Below are positions 1-10,703 of a stretch of DNA of 64,000 nucleotides, piece by piece. The notes beneath the pieces are model-generated. The model did not search any database, was not told where the DNA came from, and saw only the letters and a program-made list of their open reading frames with translations. A program made the translations under genes and the position numbers. Origin of the DNA: Aquarana catesbeiana (Eukaryota; Chordata; Amphibia; Anura; Ranidae); assembly GCF_042186555.1 (NCBI RefSeq), contig NC_133327.1, positions 327,013,746 through 327,077,745 on the forward strand. The letters run 5' to 3'. How positions within the stretch are numbered: position 1 is the stretch's first letter; every line of letters starts with the position of its first letter.

Positions 1-48
1 TGCACAGTGAGAACTAGAGCTGCCTCATGTTCCCAGACAGGCCCCTGC

Positions 49-186
<138 letters not shown>

Positions 187-785
187 ACAGTAAAAGGACA
201 GTATACAACTGCCCCTTACCTGGGCCTTGCTGGTGCCTGCCCACTCACTGCCGCCATCGATTCCATCGCGGAGCGCTGCGTTGCTGTTATGTTGTGTGGC
301 TAAAAACGTTGGTTCCGGACTCCAATAGCGCCAGTGCGGACGCCAAATAAGTACCATCCCCGTTCCTCCCCTTTCCCTCTGCAATTTCCAGCGGAAATGA
401 CGCTGTACGCCTGCTCCGTGGGCGCCACCCCCTTTCTAGATGCCTCACTTCCGGCGGATGGAGCCCCGCTGCCATCCCCAAGATGGTGGCGGTGCAATAG
501 GCAACAGGCGGCGGACCAAAGAAAAAAAACAAACGGAACGGCAATTTTTTTTCAGGCTCCTGCAGAATCTAAGTATAGCGGGATTACAGCAGGATACAGG
601 CAAACAGTTACTGGGGAGCAGGAAGAACTATGAGAGTGCTCACCAGCGCACTCGCATTTTATTTAGAACTACAATCCGTCTGCCGCAATTGATGGTCTGA
701 GATAGACCACAGAGAGTCTGATGAGATCAGATTACCACATACAATGGCTATAAAAAGTCTTCTTGTCTTCATCTTCTTGTCTTCA

Positions 786-1077
786 TCTTCTTTTCGGGCT
801 GCTCCGCATCCATGATGGCATGGAGGGAGGCTCCCGCTGATTGACGCTTCTCTTCTGACGATTCTTAAATAACGAGGGTCGGGGCCACCCGGTGACCCCA
901 CCCCCCCTCTGACGCACGGGGACATGACGGGACTTCCCTGTGGCATTCCCTGTGACGCCACAGGGAAGTCCCATCAAGTTACCGTGCGTCAGAGGGGGGC
1001 GATGGAGACAAGAAGATGGAGAAGAGCGGGAGCCTCCCTCCATGCCATCATGGATGCGGAGTGGCCCGAGGAGAAGA
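786..1077. repeat. Foldback repeat (imperfect inverted repeat)
   Basis: The left arm (786-944) and right arm (957-1077) are reverse complements around a 12-nt loop. The innermost 16 nt (929-944 against 957-972) pair perfectly, and the outer arms share a stretch containing ccatgatggcatggaggg. The left arm carries about 40 extra unpaired bases. It may be the flank of the GC-rich dispersed repeat that follows, or an independent foldback MITE. Confidence 0.75.
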
Positions 1078-1245
1078 AGGGAAGAAGACGCCAACGCCGC
1101 GGAGAAGATGCTGGACGAGAACACTGGAGGAAGAACCAGAAGACGAAGAAGATGAAGGAAGATAGAAGAAAGAAGAAGCATTTAAATAAAGGCATTGTCA
1201 AAAACTGTCTCTTGTCATTTTTAACATTTTTTACAGTTTTTTAGT

Positions 1246-2226
1246 GGAATGGTAAAGTACCCCCTTACTATTTCACACAGGGGGGAGGGCCGGGATCTGG
1301 GGGTCCCCTTGTTAAAGGGGGCTTCCAGATTCCGATAAGCCCCCTGCCCGCAGACCCCCACAACCACCGGCCAGGGTTGTGGGGATGAGGCCCTTATCAT
1401 CAACATGGGGACAAGGTGTTTTGGGGGGCTACCCCAAAGCACCCTCCCAATGTTGAGGGCATGTGGCCTGGTACGGTTCAGGAGGGGGGGCGCTCTCTCA
1501 TCCCCCCCTCTTTTCCTGCAGCCTGCCAGGTTGCGTGCTCGGATAAGGGTCTGGCATGGATTTTTGGGGGGACCCCACGCCGTTTTTTTTTTAATTTTGG
1601 CGCGGGGTTCCCCTTAATATCCATACCAGATCTGAAGGGCCTGGTATGGAATTTAGGGGGACCCCCCACGTCATTTTTTTGTTTTAATTTTGGTTTGGGG
1701 TTCCCCTGTGGGGAATTCCCATGCCGTTTTTATCAATGAACTTCTATGTGTATTGTCGGACCGGCAATGCATTAATAGCCGCGAGTAGTTTTAAATGACT
1801 TTTTTTCCTTTGAAATGTCATTTTGCTGTCAGACTGTTCTAAACACGGGAAACATGCGCCCCTTTACAGGCATACTATAGACACCCCCCAGGTACGAAAT
1901 TTAAAGGGATATTAAACTTTTATTGTTTTACTTTAAGCATTATTAAAATCACTGCTCCCGAAAAAACGGCCGTTTTTAAAACGTATTTTGCATTGATCCA
2001 TGTCCCCTGGGGCAGGACCCAGTCCCCAAACACTTTTTATCACAATACCATGCATATAAGCCTTTAAAATTAGCACTTTTGATTTCTCCCATAGACTTTT
2101 AAAGGGTGTTCCGCGGCATTTGAATTTGCCGCGAACACCCCAAATTGTTTGCTGTTCGGCAAACTTGCGAACAGCCCATGTTCGAGTCGAACATGAGTTT
2201 GACTCAAACTCGAAGCTCATCCCTAC
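1246..2226 (+). repeat. Dispersed repeat R1, copy 1 (uninterrupted)
   Basis: The GC-rich segment 1246-1740 recurs at 18837-18921 and 20206-20470. The shared block reads as a G-rich tract, a CTTGTTAAAGGGGG site, a 'cttccagattc' block and alternating G/C runs. The following AT-richer part (1741-2226) ends where a Tc1-like sequence begins and probably belongs to the same repeat. The family is not identified. This copy preserves the intact TTAA site (1312-1315) into which a TTAA element inserted in copy 2. Confidence 0.7.
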
Positions 2227-2912
2227 ACATCATCAAAAGAACACCATACCCACCGTTAAGCATGGTGGTGGCAGCATCATGCTTTGGGGCTGTTTTTTTT
2301 TCAGCTGGAACAGGGGCCTTAGTCGAGGTAAAGGGAATTATGAACAGTTCCAAATACCAGTCAATATTGGCTCAAATTCTTCTGGATTCTGCTGGAAAGC
2401 TGAACATGAAGAGGAACATCTTTCAGCATGACAATGACCCAAAGCATACATCCAGATCAACAAAAGAATGGCTTCACCTGAAGAAGATTACAATGGCCCA
2501 GCCAGGGCCCAGACATGAATCTGATTGAAAATCTGTGGTGTAATCTGAAGAGGGCTGTGCACAGGAGATGCCCTCGGAATCTGACAGATTTGGAGTGTTT
2601 TTTCAAAAAAGAGTGGGCAAATATTGCCAAGCCAAGATGTGCCATGCTGATAGACTCCTACCCAAAAAGACTAAATATTGTAATAAAATCAAAAGGTGCT
2701 TTAACAAAGTATTAGTGTAAGGGTGTGCACACTTAGGCAACGATATTATTACTTACCTCCACCTAAAAGATTTCAGTTTGTTGTTCAACTGAGTTGTACA
2801 GTTTATAGGTCACATTAAAGGTGGAAAAAGTTCTGAAATTATTTATCTTTGTCTCATTTTTTCACAGAAACCTGACATTTTAAACAGGGGTGTGTAGACT
2901 TTTTATATCCAC
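2227..2912 (+). mobile_element. Tc1/mariner-like element, copy A, 5'-truncated
   Basis: Only the C-terminal half of a transposase and the 3' terminal region remain. Recognisable signatures are the KHGGGSIM-type block near 2262, the NDP-KHTS block near 2433 (second catalytic Asp region) and the N-L-IENLW-type block near 2515. The 3' end at about 2875-2912 carries a terminal repeat with 'gtgtagactttttatatcc', the same terminus as the copies at 30320-32829 and 41224-43041. The frame is interrupted near 2490, so no functional protein is predicted. Confidence 0.85.
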
Positions 2913-2925
2913 TGTATACCTAGGC

Positions 2926-3860
2926 CAACTGGTGTAATGTGTATTGCTGAAATGCCCTCCATGTTGATCTTGAGGCACAGACAAGGTAAAAGCTTCAGAC
3001 GAGGAAAAGTGTAGATTAGGTTGAACTGATCACACAGAGTGACCAGAGAATCCACTGCTATGGTTAGAGGAGACCTGGTTCTGAAGACAACCCTGTTTGT
3101 TGTTGAATCTGGAAGGCAGGAGATCCACATTCTGTGTTCCCCACCAATGCCTACTCAGTAAGGAGTATTGGATAATGGAAGAGCGTAGCAAGGCTAGAAC
3201 AGGTGCCAGCACCCTTGTTAAAAACTGGAGGTGCAGTGGACAACCCAAAAGGGAAGGGTGATCAATTGGTAGTGTTGTGTTCCAACATACAGCAAAACAC
3301 AGTAACAGTTTATATGCTGGAAAGATGGGGAAATGCAGGCAAACATCCCTGATTTCCACTGAAGGGAAAAGTCTTAATACAGGAGACAAAAACTGGGTAG
3401 ATTCCATACAGAAAGTTTTTTTATTTTTTTTATTTGTGTACACAAGGAGGAAAGTGTTGGATGCTTTCATGTCCAAAATGTGATGAATGGCCCCTATTGT
3501 TTTGCGAATGGTGAACAGGTTGGGCTACTGTCAAAAGTCACTGGGTGCTTCTAAGTGCCAGTGCCCTGGGGTCACATTACAGGCCTGCCCCACATCTTCC
3601 TCATCTTTCAAAATGACATTTGCTTCTCTGGGGAAAAAAAAGACATCAAATCTCCCAGGACACTAGCATAAAACTGAAGCAGGATGTACGTGAGGGGGTT
3701 ATATTGCCTGTTCAATTTTTTGATAAATGTCCTGAAGATGAAATCATAACCCAGTGTTTCGAAATTCCATCTGATCCTTTGTCCCCCAATATACAATTAA
3801 AAAAATGGAGCAGCAGCACACTGATGAGGTCTTTCATCTGTTTTCTACCATTCAGTGGTT
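2926..3860 (-). mobile_element. Decayed DIRS-like retrotransposon relic
   Basis: Fragments of a minus-strand frame (3030-3476) resemble the RT of the DIRS element at 10310-16200: an 'FPA-K-L' block followed by an 'LA-VLALLRS' block. They run directly into a 'VDLLPSRFN' segment equivalent to the post-RNase H 'VDLFASRFN' motif, implying an internal deletion. At 3650-3790 the sequence resembles the inverted terminal repeat (ataaaactga, gggggttata, cataaccca). Many substitutions and stops suggest an old copy. The identification rests on short blocks, so certainty is moderate. Confidence 0.6.
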
Positions 3861-4012
3861 AACAGCTAGCTGATATGAAGGCAAATTCAGGTACTTACTG
3901 TACAATAGTTGCATATATGCGGTTATGTATTTTAAAGTCTGCCTGAATGTCAAGTTAAAGAAAAAAAAAAAATTTCAAAATCACTTTTGGTACAAACACT
4001 TTTGAATATTAC

Positions 4013-4204
4013 CTGATTCTCCTGTGAGTATCTTTTTCAAGCTCTTTCCTGTTGAATCTGCTGTATCTACAAAAGATGGACTTGTATGGTCTGTGACTTT
4101 AAGATAATTCTTCTGCTCATCAGTGTCTTCTGCTAAATGGTTTACGTTTTGGTATGCTTGATGCAAAGCTTCCATTTCACTATTTGTGTATTGGTTTGAT
4201 ATAC
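4013..4204 (-). CDS. cep162: CEP162 coding exon (exon F of six in this window)
   Basis: This 192-nt internal exon lies between an acceptor (tttttttag, ending at 4205) and a donor (gtaata, from 4012). It is open in one frame for 63 codons, starts with two bases of a split codon and ends with one, so it is phase 1 on both sides and follows exon E (17114-17001) without a frame break. The G|GT split codon gives Gly. The peptide contains MEALHQAYQN, matching the 'VEALHQAY' segment of human CEP162, a microtubule-binding centriolar distal-end protein needed for transition-zone assembly. The next 3' exon is not found between 1 and 4012. Confidence 0.85.
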
Positions 4205-5084
4205 CTAAAAAAACAAAAAAAAACACAAAAAAATAAAACACAATTTTAATAAGCGTTTTTGTTTAAGTCATGTCAATAATACTATTTTTTTCCCCACTAT
4301 ATAGCACCGGTCTGCAGGTAGAATTAAGCCACAGATAAGCCACTGGCAAACACCCAATATCCTCCTTTTCTCCACTGCACAGCCCCAGTCTGTGGGCAGG
4401 TCAAGCCATAGAGGAGACCTCATCAGTCACCCCTTCAGATCATTCCTGTCTGTGATATGGGTATGTAGGAAATTAGAGGAACAAAGAATGCAGTGTATAA
4501 GCATATACATTCAGAAGGCAGAACTGGAGTATACGCACAGGAGTGCCAATGTTACATAGGGAAGATCAGTCTGCAGAGCATTGATAAAGAGAAAGAGGAA
4601 GTGCAAGTCACTGGCAGGATCACCAGGTACTATACTGCAATGTTTTTTTTTCAGGAAAAAAAGGGATACAGACAGAATTTTATTTCAAGGTCTCTATGAA
4701 AGAAATACATTTTGGGTTTACAGACACTTTAAAATAAGTCTCATGTGATAATAGGAGGCAGGAGAGTGAAGATTATTTGCAGTCTACAGCATAAATACCA
4801 TAATGAAGAAAACCTACTGCGGAAGTGGAAAATAGTTACAGGCATGCATACATCACAGATCACCACATGTGCCATTCAAAAGAAATTCAATATCAAGTCT
4901 CATGATTTTGATGCTACACAGAGAAACACGAAAAGCAATCAAAAACACTGACGCGATCATTAAAGCAATTTTCCTACGCATATTAACACCTTTTCAGCCA
5001 TGTGCCATACAGCTCATAGCAACAAAACTGATTTCTGCTATTTTTTGATCACAGTCACAAAAGCACAATTTCTTTTATTATGGT
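4205..5084. other. Intron sequence without recognised features
   Basis: This is part of the intron between the CEP162 exons at 17001-17114 and 4013-4204. I see short A/T runs but no open frame, terminal repeat or recognisable transposon. Confidence 0.5.
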
Positions 5085-6302
5085 CAAGGTGTGTTAAATG
5101 TGGAGTTATCACTCTCTCATACTGGTCACTGGAAGTGCAACATAGTACTTCATGGCAATGAACTCTGAGGATCTGAAAAAAAGAATTGTTGCTCTACACA
5201 AGGACGGCGTAGGCTATATGAAGATTGCCAAGACACTGAGACTGAGCTGCAGAACGGTGGCCAAGACCATACAGCTGTTTAACAAGACTGGTACCACTCA
5301 GAACAGGCCTCGCCATGGTCGACCAAAGAAGTGCTGCCAGCATTGCTGCAGAGGTTGAAGGGGTTTGGGGGTCAGCCTGTCAGTGCTCAGACCATATGCC
5401 GCACACTGCATCAAATTGGTCTGCATGGCTGTCATCCCAAAAGGAAGCCTCATCTAAAGATGATGCACAAGAAAGCCTGAAAACAGTTTGCTGAAGACAA
5501 GCAGACTAAGGACATGGTTTACTGGAACCATGTCCTGTGGTCTGAGACCAAAATAAACTTATTTGGTTCAGATGATGTCAAGTGTGTGTGGCAGCAACCA
5601 GGTGAGGAGTACAAAGACAAGTGTGTCTTGCCTACAGTCAAGCATGGTGGTGGGAGTGTCTGGACGGGGGCTGCATAAGTGCTGCCGGTACTGAAGAGCT
5701 ACAGTTCATTGAGGGAACCATGAATGCCAACATGTACTGTGACACACTGAAGCAGAGCATGATCCCCTCCCTTCGGAGACTGGGCTGCATGGCAGTATTC
5801 CAACAGTACAACGACCCCAAACACACCTCCAAGACGACCACTGCCTTGCTAAAGAAGCTGAGGGCAAAGGTGATGGACTGGCCAAGCATGTCTCCAGACC
5901 TAAACCCTATTGAGCATCTGTGGGGCATTCTCAAATGGAAGGTGGAGGAGCGCAAGGTCTCTAACATCCACCAACTCCGTGATGTCATCATGGAAGAGGA
6001 CTCCAGTGGCAACCTGTGAAGCTCTGGTGAACGCCATGCCCAAGAGGGTTAAGGCAGTGCTGGGAAATAATGGGGCCACACAAAATATTGACACTTTGGG
6101 CCCAATTTGGACATTTTCACTTAGGCGTGTACTCACTTTTGTTGCCAGCGGTTTAGACATTAATGGCTGTGTTGTTATTGTGAGGGGACAGCAAATTTAC
6201 ACTGTTATACAAGTTGTACACTCACTAATTTACATTGTAGCAAAGTGTAATTTCTTCAGTGTTGTCACATGAAAAGATATAATGAAATATTTACAAAAAT
6301 GT
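5085..6302 (+). mobile_element. Tc1/mariner-like element, copy B, both ends truncated
   Basis: It shares its sequence with the element at 44758-46366 in opposite orientation. The 3' part contains the inner subterminal repeat ('gtgtactcacttttgttgcc', about 6127) but stops at 6302, before the outer terminal repeat. The 5' terminal repeat is missing before about 5085. The transposase inside is listed separately. Confidence 0.85.
5152..6019 (+). pseudogene. Tc1-like transposase, frameshifted
   Basis: The N-terminal part (5152-5358) reads as a paired-like helix-turn-helix DNA-binding domain (S-DLKKRIVALHKDG, then TVAKTIQ-FN-TG). The frame is then lost, and a C-terminal piece (5621-6019) carries the DDE-domain blocks YNDPKHTSKTT and SPDLNPIEHLWG. 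In an active element the protein would cut and paste DNA at TA sites as a nuclear transposase. Several frameshifts between 5340 and 5660 disable this copy. Confidence 0.88.
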
Positions 6303-7454
6303 ATCACTGGATGAATGCAGGCAATTGCAATAGTTTTCTATGTGGCATGTTTACAATACACACTTTTTTCACACATACATGGATGTAAACATGCATAAAC
6401 AGAAAATATGCCTTTAAATTCACATTAGGCAGAAAAACGCGCATTAAAAAAGTAGGCAAATCGTGTATAAAAACATACTTGTACTTACAGTATATACTTA
6501 CCTATTTTCAGCTTGCTCCGGTCTGGTCACATTATCCGGTGTCAGCCAGCGGCAGCTGCAGGGGAATGGAGACAGCGCCAGGGATGGACTGGCCATCGGG
6601 ACTACCGGGAGATTCCCGGTGGGCCTATGGGCTTAGTGGGCCAGTTTACAGTGACAGCCCGATTCTCTGCGCTCCTCTGCTTATGAGAGTATAAGCGAGG
6701 ACCTGCTCCGCTCCTCCCACACATCCACAGCCAATCAGCGGGTAGTGTACCCTTCCCAGCCTGCCACATTTGAATACACAGGTGCTGGAGCGGGGCTGAA
6801 TGGGGCACGAGGAAGGAGAAAACACAGTATCTGAAGCCAATAGAAGAAGGTATGACCACAGCTACAGCAAAATCAGCCCTGCAGCACAGAGTGCTAGCTG
6901 AATGGGAACAAGATGGTGGGACTCGGGAGCAATGTCACATGTACACTGGCTGCAGTGTCTTCCAAAAATCTATGCCCTCAGGCAGTGTGCAGGTTACCAA
7001 TCTGTCCTCTCTTCTTCCTCTTGTCTTGCTCTGTACTTTTTTTTTTTTTTTTTTATAGCTGCCTTTCCTGCACACTGCTATAACACACTGATAAGATCTG
7101 CTGGGCATTCTCCATCCAGTGATAATATGGCACATGGCTAACTGTTAACCATTTCAGCTTCTTTTCAGTTATTTAGCCAGAGCTCTGTGTGTGCTGCACT
7201 GTTTGTGTGATGTTTTTTGGAAGGATTTACTGCTAGTTCAGGCTAGATGCTTCACAGACCCATTAACTGTTTATTGTCCTCCACTAATCCTGACCAGTTC
7301 ACTGTTTGTAAGACACTTTGTATTTTGGAAATTGGATTTGGTGCTGTCTTCTGTCACATGGATGTACTTTCAAGGAAGATTACTGACTTGATCTTGCAGA
7401 GCTGGTTTAGAGTGGAGCAACCCTGTGATACATTACACTTTTACACTGGGTTTA
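6303..7454. other. Intron sequence, possible unclassified repeat
   Basis: No gene is seen. The part from about 6560 to 6850 is GC-richer with short imperfect internal repeats (gatggactggcc, cccggtgggcc) and may be a dispersed repeat; no second copy is present in this window. There is a poly-T run at 7038-7055. Confidence 0.4.
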
Positions 7455-7735
7455 GCCATAAATGCAGTCTCTGACCATCTCCTGTACCATGTCCCCAGTC
7501 TCTGACCATCTCCTGTACCATGTCTCCAGTCTCTGACCATCTCCTGTACCATGTCTCCAGTCTCTGACCATCTCCTGTATTATGTCTCCAGTCTCTGACC
7601 ATCTCCTGTATTATGTCTCCAGTCTCTGACCATCTCCTGTATTATGTCTCCAGTCTCTGACCATCTCCTGTATTATGTCTCCAGTCTCTGACCATCTCCT
7701 GTATTATGTCTCCAGTCTCTGACCATCTCTTGTAC
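7455..7735. repeat. 31-bp minisatellite, block 1
   Basis: About nine tandem units of 31 bp, each containing 'ctctgaccatctcctgta' followed by a variable YYatgtctccagt part, start near 7469 and repeat every 31 bases. The same unit resumes at 8487 after an inserted segment. Confidence 0.95.
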
Positions 7736-7739
7736 TATA

Positions 7740-8486
7740 TGAACCAGAAAGAATTACCGCGCTACCTAAAATCAAATAGTGAATAATGTGAAAAAAGCTG
7801 CAGCTCAAATATTGTGAGATGTGCACAAATACAATAAGTAGTAAAAAGACATGAGCTGCGCTACAAAAAACAAATGTAGAAAACAAATGGGAAAAAAAAG
7901 ATCCATGATGGACCCAGACATGCATCAAAAAACAAGCACCACAGATACCAAAAACAATGATAAAGTGATGGAAAAACATGAATGAATGGTCCCAGCAATA
8001 AAGGAATAATATAAAGTCCATGAATAAAAGATCCAGTGATGTTCAGTAGAGGTGAAATGAGGCTTATCAGTCCCACAGATAACACCATGTGAAGAGATCC
8101 ACCACTGTATAAATTGCACGCTTACCAGAGGGCAAGCTTATATAAGCTTGTATAGCAACCTGATGCCCAATCAGTGGTACCGTCACAACACGACTTCCCT
8201 AATATGAAACTGGAGACAAACAGGATGGCTCCGTCCTGTTTGTCTCCAGTTTCATATTAGGGAAGTCGTGTGAGGCAGTCAGCAGGAGGGACCCAAAGAA
8301 ATGAGAAAACGGCTCTCCATAGTGTAAATCAGTTATAGCCCAAATTTTATTAAAATTAAAGTTTGCACTTACGTAGAAAATGCAGATAAAAGCATAGGAT
8401 AAAAACAGCAGCCGGCCGGCTTGTAAATACCCATTCAGGACGAGGCACTCAGCGATGATGTCAGCGCATCAACCATCCTTTTTACA
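7740..8486. mobile_element. Unclassified insertion splitting the 31-bp minisatellite
   Basis: This non-repetitive segment separates two blocks of the same minisatellite, so it arrived after the array formed. It contains a long hairpin (8188-8272, listed separately). The open frame on the minus strand (7704-8021) shows no recognisable domain. The element class is unknown. Confidence 0.6.
8188..8272. repeat. Near-perfect hairpin, about 40-bp arms
   Basis: The arm 'acacgacttccctaatatg...' pairs with its reverse complement ending at 8272 around a short centre near 8229-8232 (gatggctccgtc). It sits inside the segment that interrupts the minisatellite. Confidence 0.9.
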
Positions 8487-8906
8487 TCTCCTGTACTATG
8501 TCTGCAGTCTCTGACCATCTCCTGTACTACGTCTGCAGTCTCTGACCATCTCCTGTATCATGTCCGTAGTCTTTGACCATCTCCTGTAGTATGTCCGCAG
8601 TCTCTGACCATCTCCTGTAGTATGTCCGCAGTCTCTGACCATCTCCTGTACTATGTCTCCAGTCTCTGACCATCTCCTGTACTATGTCCGCAGTCTCTGA
8701 CCATCTCCTGTAGTATGTCTGCAATCTCTGACCATCTCCTGCAGTATGTCTGCAATCTCTGACCATCTCCTGTAGTATGTCTGCAGTCTCTGACCATCTC
8801 CTGCAGTATGTAGTATGGTCTCTGACCATCTTCTGTAGTATGTCCGCAGTCTCTGACCATCTCTTGTAGTATGTCTGCAGTCTCTGACCATCTCTTGTAG
8901 TATGTC
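8487..8906. repeat. 31-bp minisatellite, block 2
   Basis: About 13 more units of the array seen at 7455-7735, with more divergence (ctgtagtatgtccgcagtct variants) and one shortened unit near 8810. The minus-strand frames with repeated 'DGQRLQT' and 'RRWSET' peptides are by-products of a period that is not a multiple of three. Confidence 0.95.
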
Positions 8907-9271
8907 TAGTTTTATATACTGTTTTTGTGCGTGTTCGCAAAATAAAAGTGGGCCAGTCTGGATAAAGTCCAGGGCCAAATTTTTGTCCCAGTCCAGTTCT
9001 GGACAGCGCCCAGCAATGGATATGAAAGCTAGGAGCAATGACGCCACCCATGGCCTCCCAGGGTGCAGCAGTTGTTAGTGGTCCCTAGTTGTTAGTGGTC
9101 CCTCCTCTTCCCTGCAGTTGCCAGTGGCTGACACAGGGGACCTGGATCACATGACCAAACCAAAGCGGGCTGAAAATAGGTAAGTATATAAATCTATTTT
9201 TTACACAGGTTAGTTAGTGTAGGCACTAAGAGGGGGAGGGAACATTTTTAACACTAAGTAGGCATTTTACT
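8907..9271. other. Intron sequence without recognised features
   Basis: No gene or identified repeat is seen between the minisatellite and the TTAA site at 9272. Confidence 0.4.
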
Positions 9272-9688
9272 TTAACCCCTTCATGCCGTGTACATGCAGC
9301 CTCACTGCACTGTTTTTTTTTTTTTTTGTTTTTTTTTTACGTGGGGCCGCATATATATGTGTTTCTCCCCTTGTGCTAGGAGCGTGCCGCATGGCACACT
9401 CCCAGCACAGAGACCAGGGTCTCACCAAGAGCCCCAGGCCCTGTACCAACCATCAGGACCCAAGTCTCCTGATTCCGGGTCACCTGATCGCTGTATAGCC
9501 TCTGATTTGCTACTACAGTGATCAGTCACTGTGAAGCCCACCCTTGTGTTTTTTCTTTTTGTGAACAGAGAAAGATGATACAATGTATCTTTTCTCATTC
9601 CTTGCAGTAAGAGAGAAAAAGAAAAAGTGTTTGTAAAAATTTTTTTAAACGAATAAATATTAAAAAATAAAATAAAGTAAAATACTTA

Positions 9689-10102
9689 TGCCGCATACAC
9701 ACAATCTGAATTTCCATCAGAAAAAACTTTGATGGTTTTTCAGACGGAATTCCGCTCAAGCTTGCCTTGCATACACACGGTCACACAAAAGTTTCCTGAA
9801 CTTTCAACCGTCAAGAACGTACACTACAACGAGCCAAGAAAATGAAGTTCAATGCTTCCGAGCATGCGTCAAATTGTTTCCCAACATGCGTGATTTTTTT
9901 GCGCGTCTGAAATGCATACAGATGAACGCATTTTCAGATAGGAACTTTTCCCGACCGAAAAATAGAGAACATGCTCTCAATCTTTTGCTGGCTGGAATTC
10001 CGCCAGCAAAAGACCGATGGAGCATACACACGGTCCCATTTTCCGACAAAAAGCTCTCATCTGAGTTTTTCTGGTGGCATTTCCGATCGTGTGTACGCGG
10101 CA
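9689..10102. mobile_element. MITE with TGCCGC termini (PIF/Harbinger-like)
   Basis: The termini are inverted: TGCCGCATACACAC on the left, GTGTGTACGCGGCA on the right. The flanks are TTA (9686-9688) and TAA (10103-10105), fitting a 3-bp TWA duplication as made by PIF/Harbinger transposases. A second copy at 29291-29707 has the same termini with TAA on both sides. It contains no transposase gene. Confidence 0.75.
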
Positions 10103-10309
10103 TAACTTAGATCAATGTTTGATCTAGGTCAGTGCCAGGGTTAGTGTTTGGGTCAAGTAAGGGTCAAAGGTCAAGGTCAGTATATTTTGGGTACAAACAA
10201 CAAATAACATACACATATGTGATATTGTTGCGATTGTCAGGAGCAGGAGAATTTATTTTGGGTTATTCTTTGGTGGTAGTTTATGGTAGTAACAAGAAAT
10301 ATATTATAA

Positions 10310-10490
10310 TAGGATTTTTTAAAACAGCTTACCTGTAAAATCCTTTTCTTTCGAAGGACATCACGGGACACAGAGCCACAGTAATTACTGATGGGTTATA
10401 TAGGTATCACTGGTGATTGGACACTGGCACACCCTATCAGGAAGTTCAACCCCCTATATAATCCCTCCCCCTTGCAGGGATACCTCAGTT
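10310..10490. repeat. DIRS family A copy 1: inverted terminal repeat at the left (3') end
   Basis: It begins with 'aggattttttaaaac', followed by 'acctgtaaaatcc' and 'catcacgggacacagagcc'. The part 10366-10490 is the reverse complement of 16047-16170, while the outermost about 55 bases match the internal complementary region instead. Confidence 0.9.
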
Positions 10491-10518
10491 TTGTAGCCAA
10501 GCAATATAGTGTATTAGA

Positions 10519-10650
10519 AGAGGGGCGGGACCTCTGTGTCCTGTGATGTCCTTCGAAAGAAAAGGATTTTACAGGTAAGCCGTTTTAAAAAATCCTATTT
10601 TCTTTCTCGAACATCACGGGACACAGAGCCACAGTAATTACTGATGGGAT
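10519..10650. repeat. DIRS family A copy 1: internal complementary region
   Basis: The left half (10519-10595) is the reverse complement of the outer left end (10311-10380). The right half (10596-10650) is the reverse complement of the outer right end (16141-16199). The two halves meet at 'aaaaaatcctattttc', which should be the end-to-end junction of the circular intermediate. This region serves as the template for circle closure in the DIRS model. Confidence 0.9.
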
Positions 10651-10703
10651 GTCCCAGAGCAATGCTACCTGAGGGGGGGGAACCACGACCAAGTAGGGTG
10701 CAA

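Noticed and set aside
7704..8119. Hydrophobic minus-strand frames that could suggest a membrane protein.
   Set aside because: They lie in the insertion within the minisatellite, show no recognisable domain and overlap minisatellite units at one end.
7469..8906. Regularly spaced repeats considered as a CRISPR-like array.
   Set aside because: The units are contiguous without spacers and the genome is eukaryotic; this is a minisatellite.
8527..9051. A 174-codon minus-strand frame with repeated peptide units.
   Set aside because: It is the translation of the 31-bp minisatellite; the period of 93 bases (31 codons) creates a pseudo-repeat protein.
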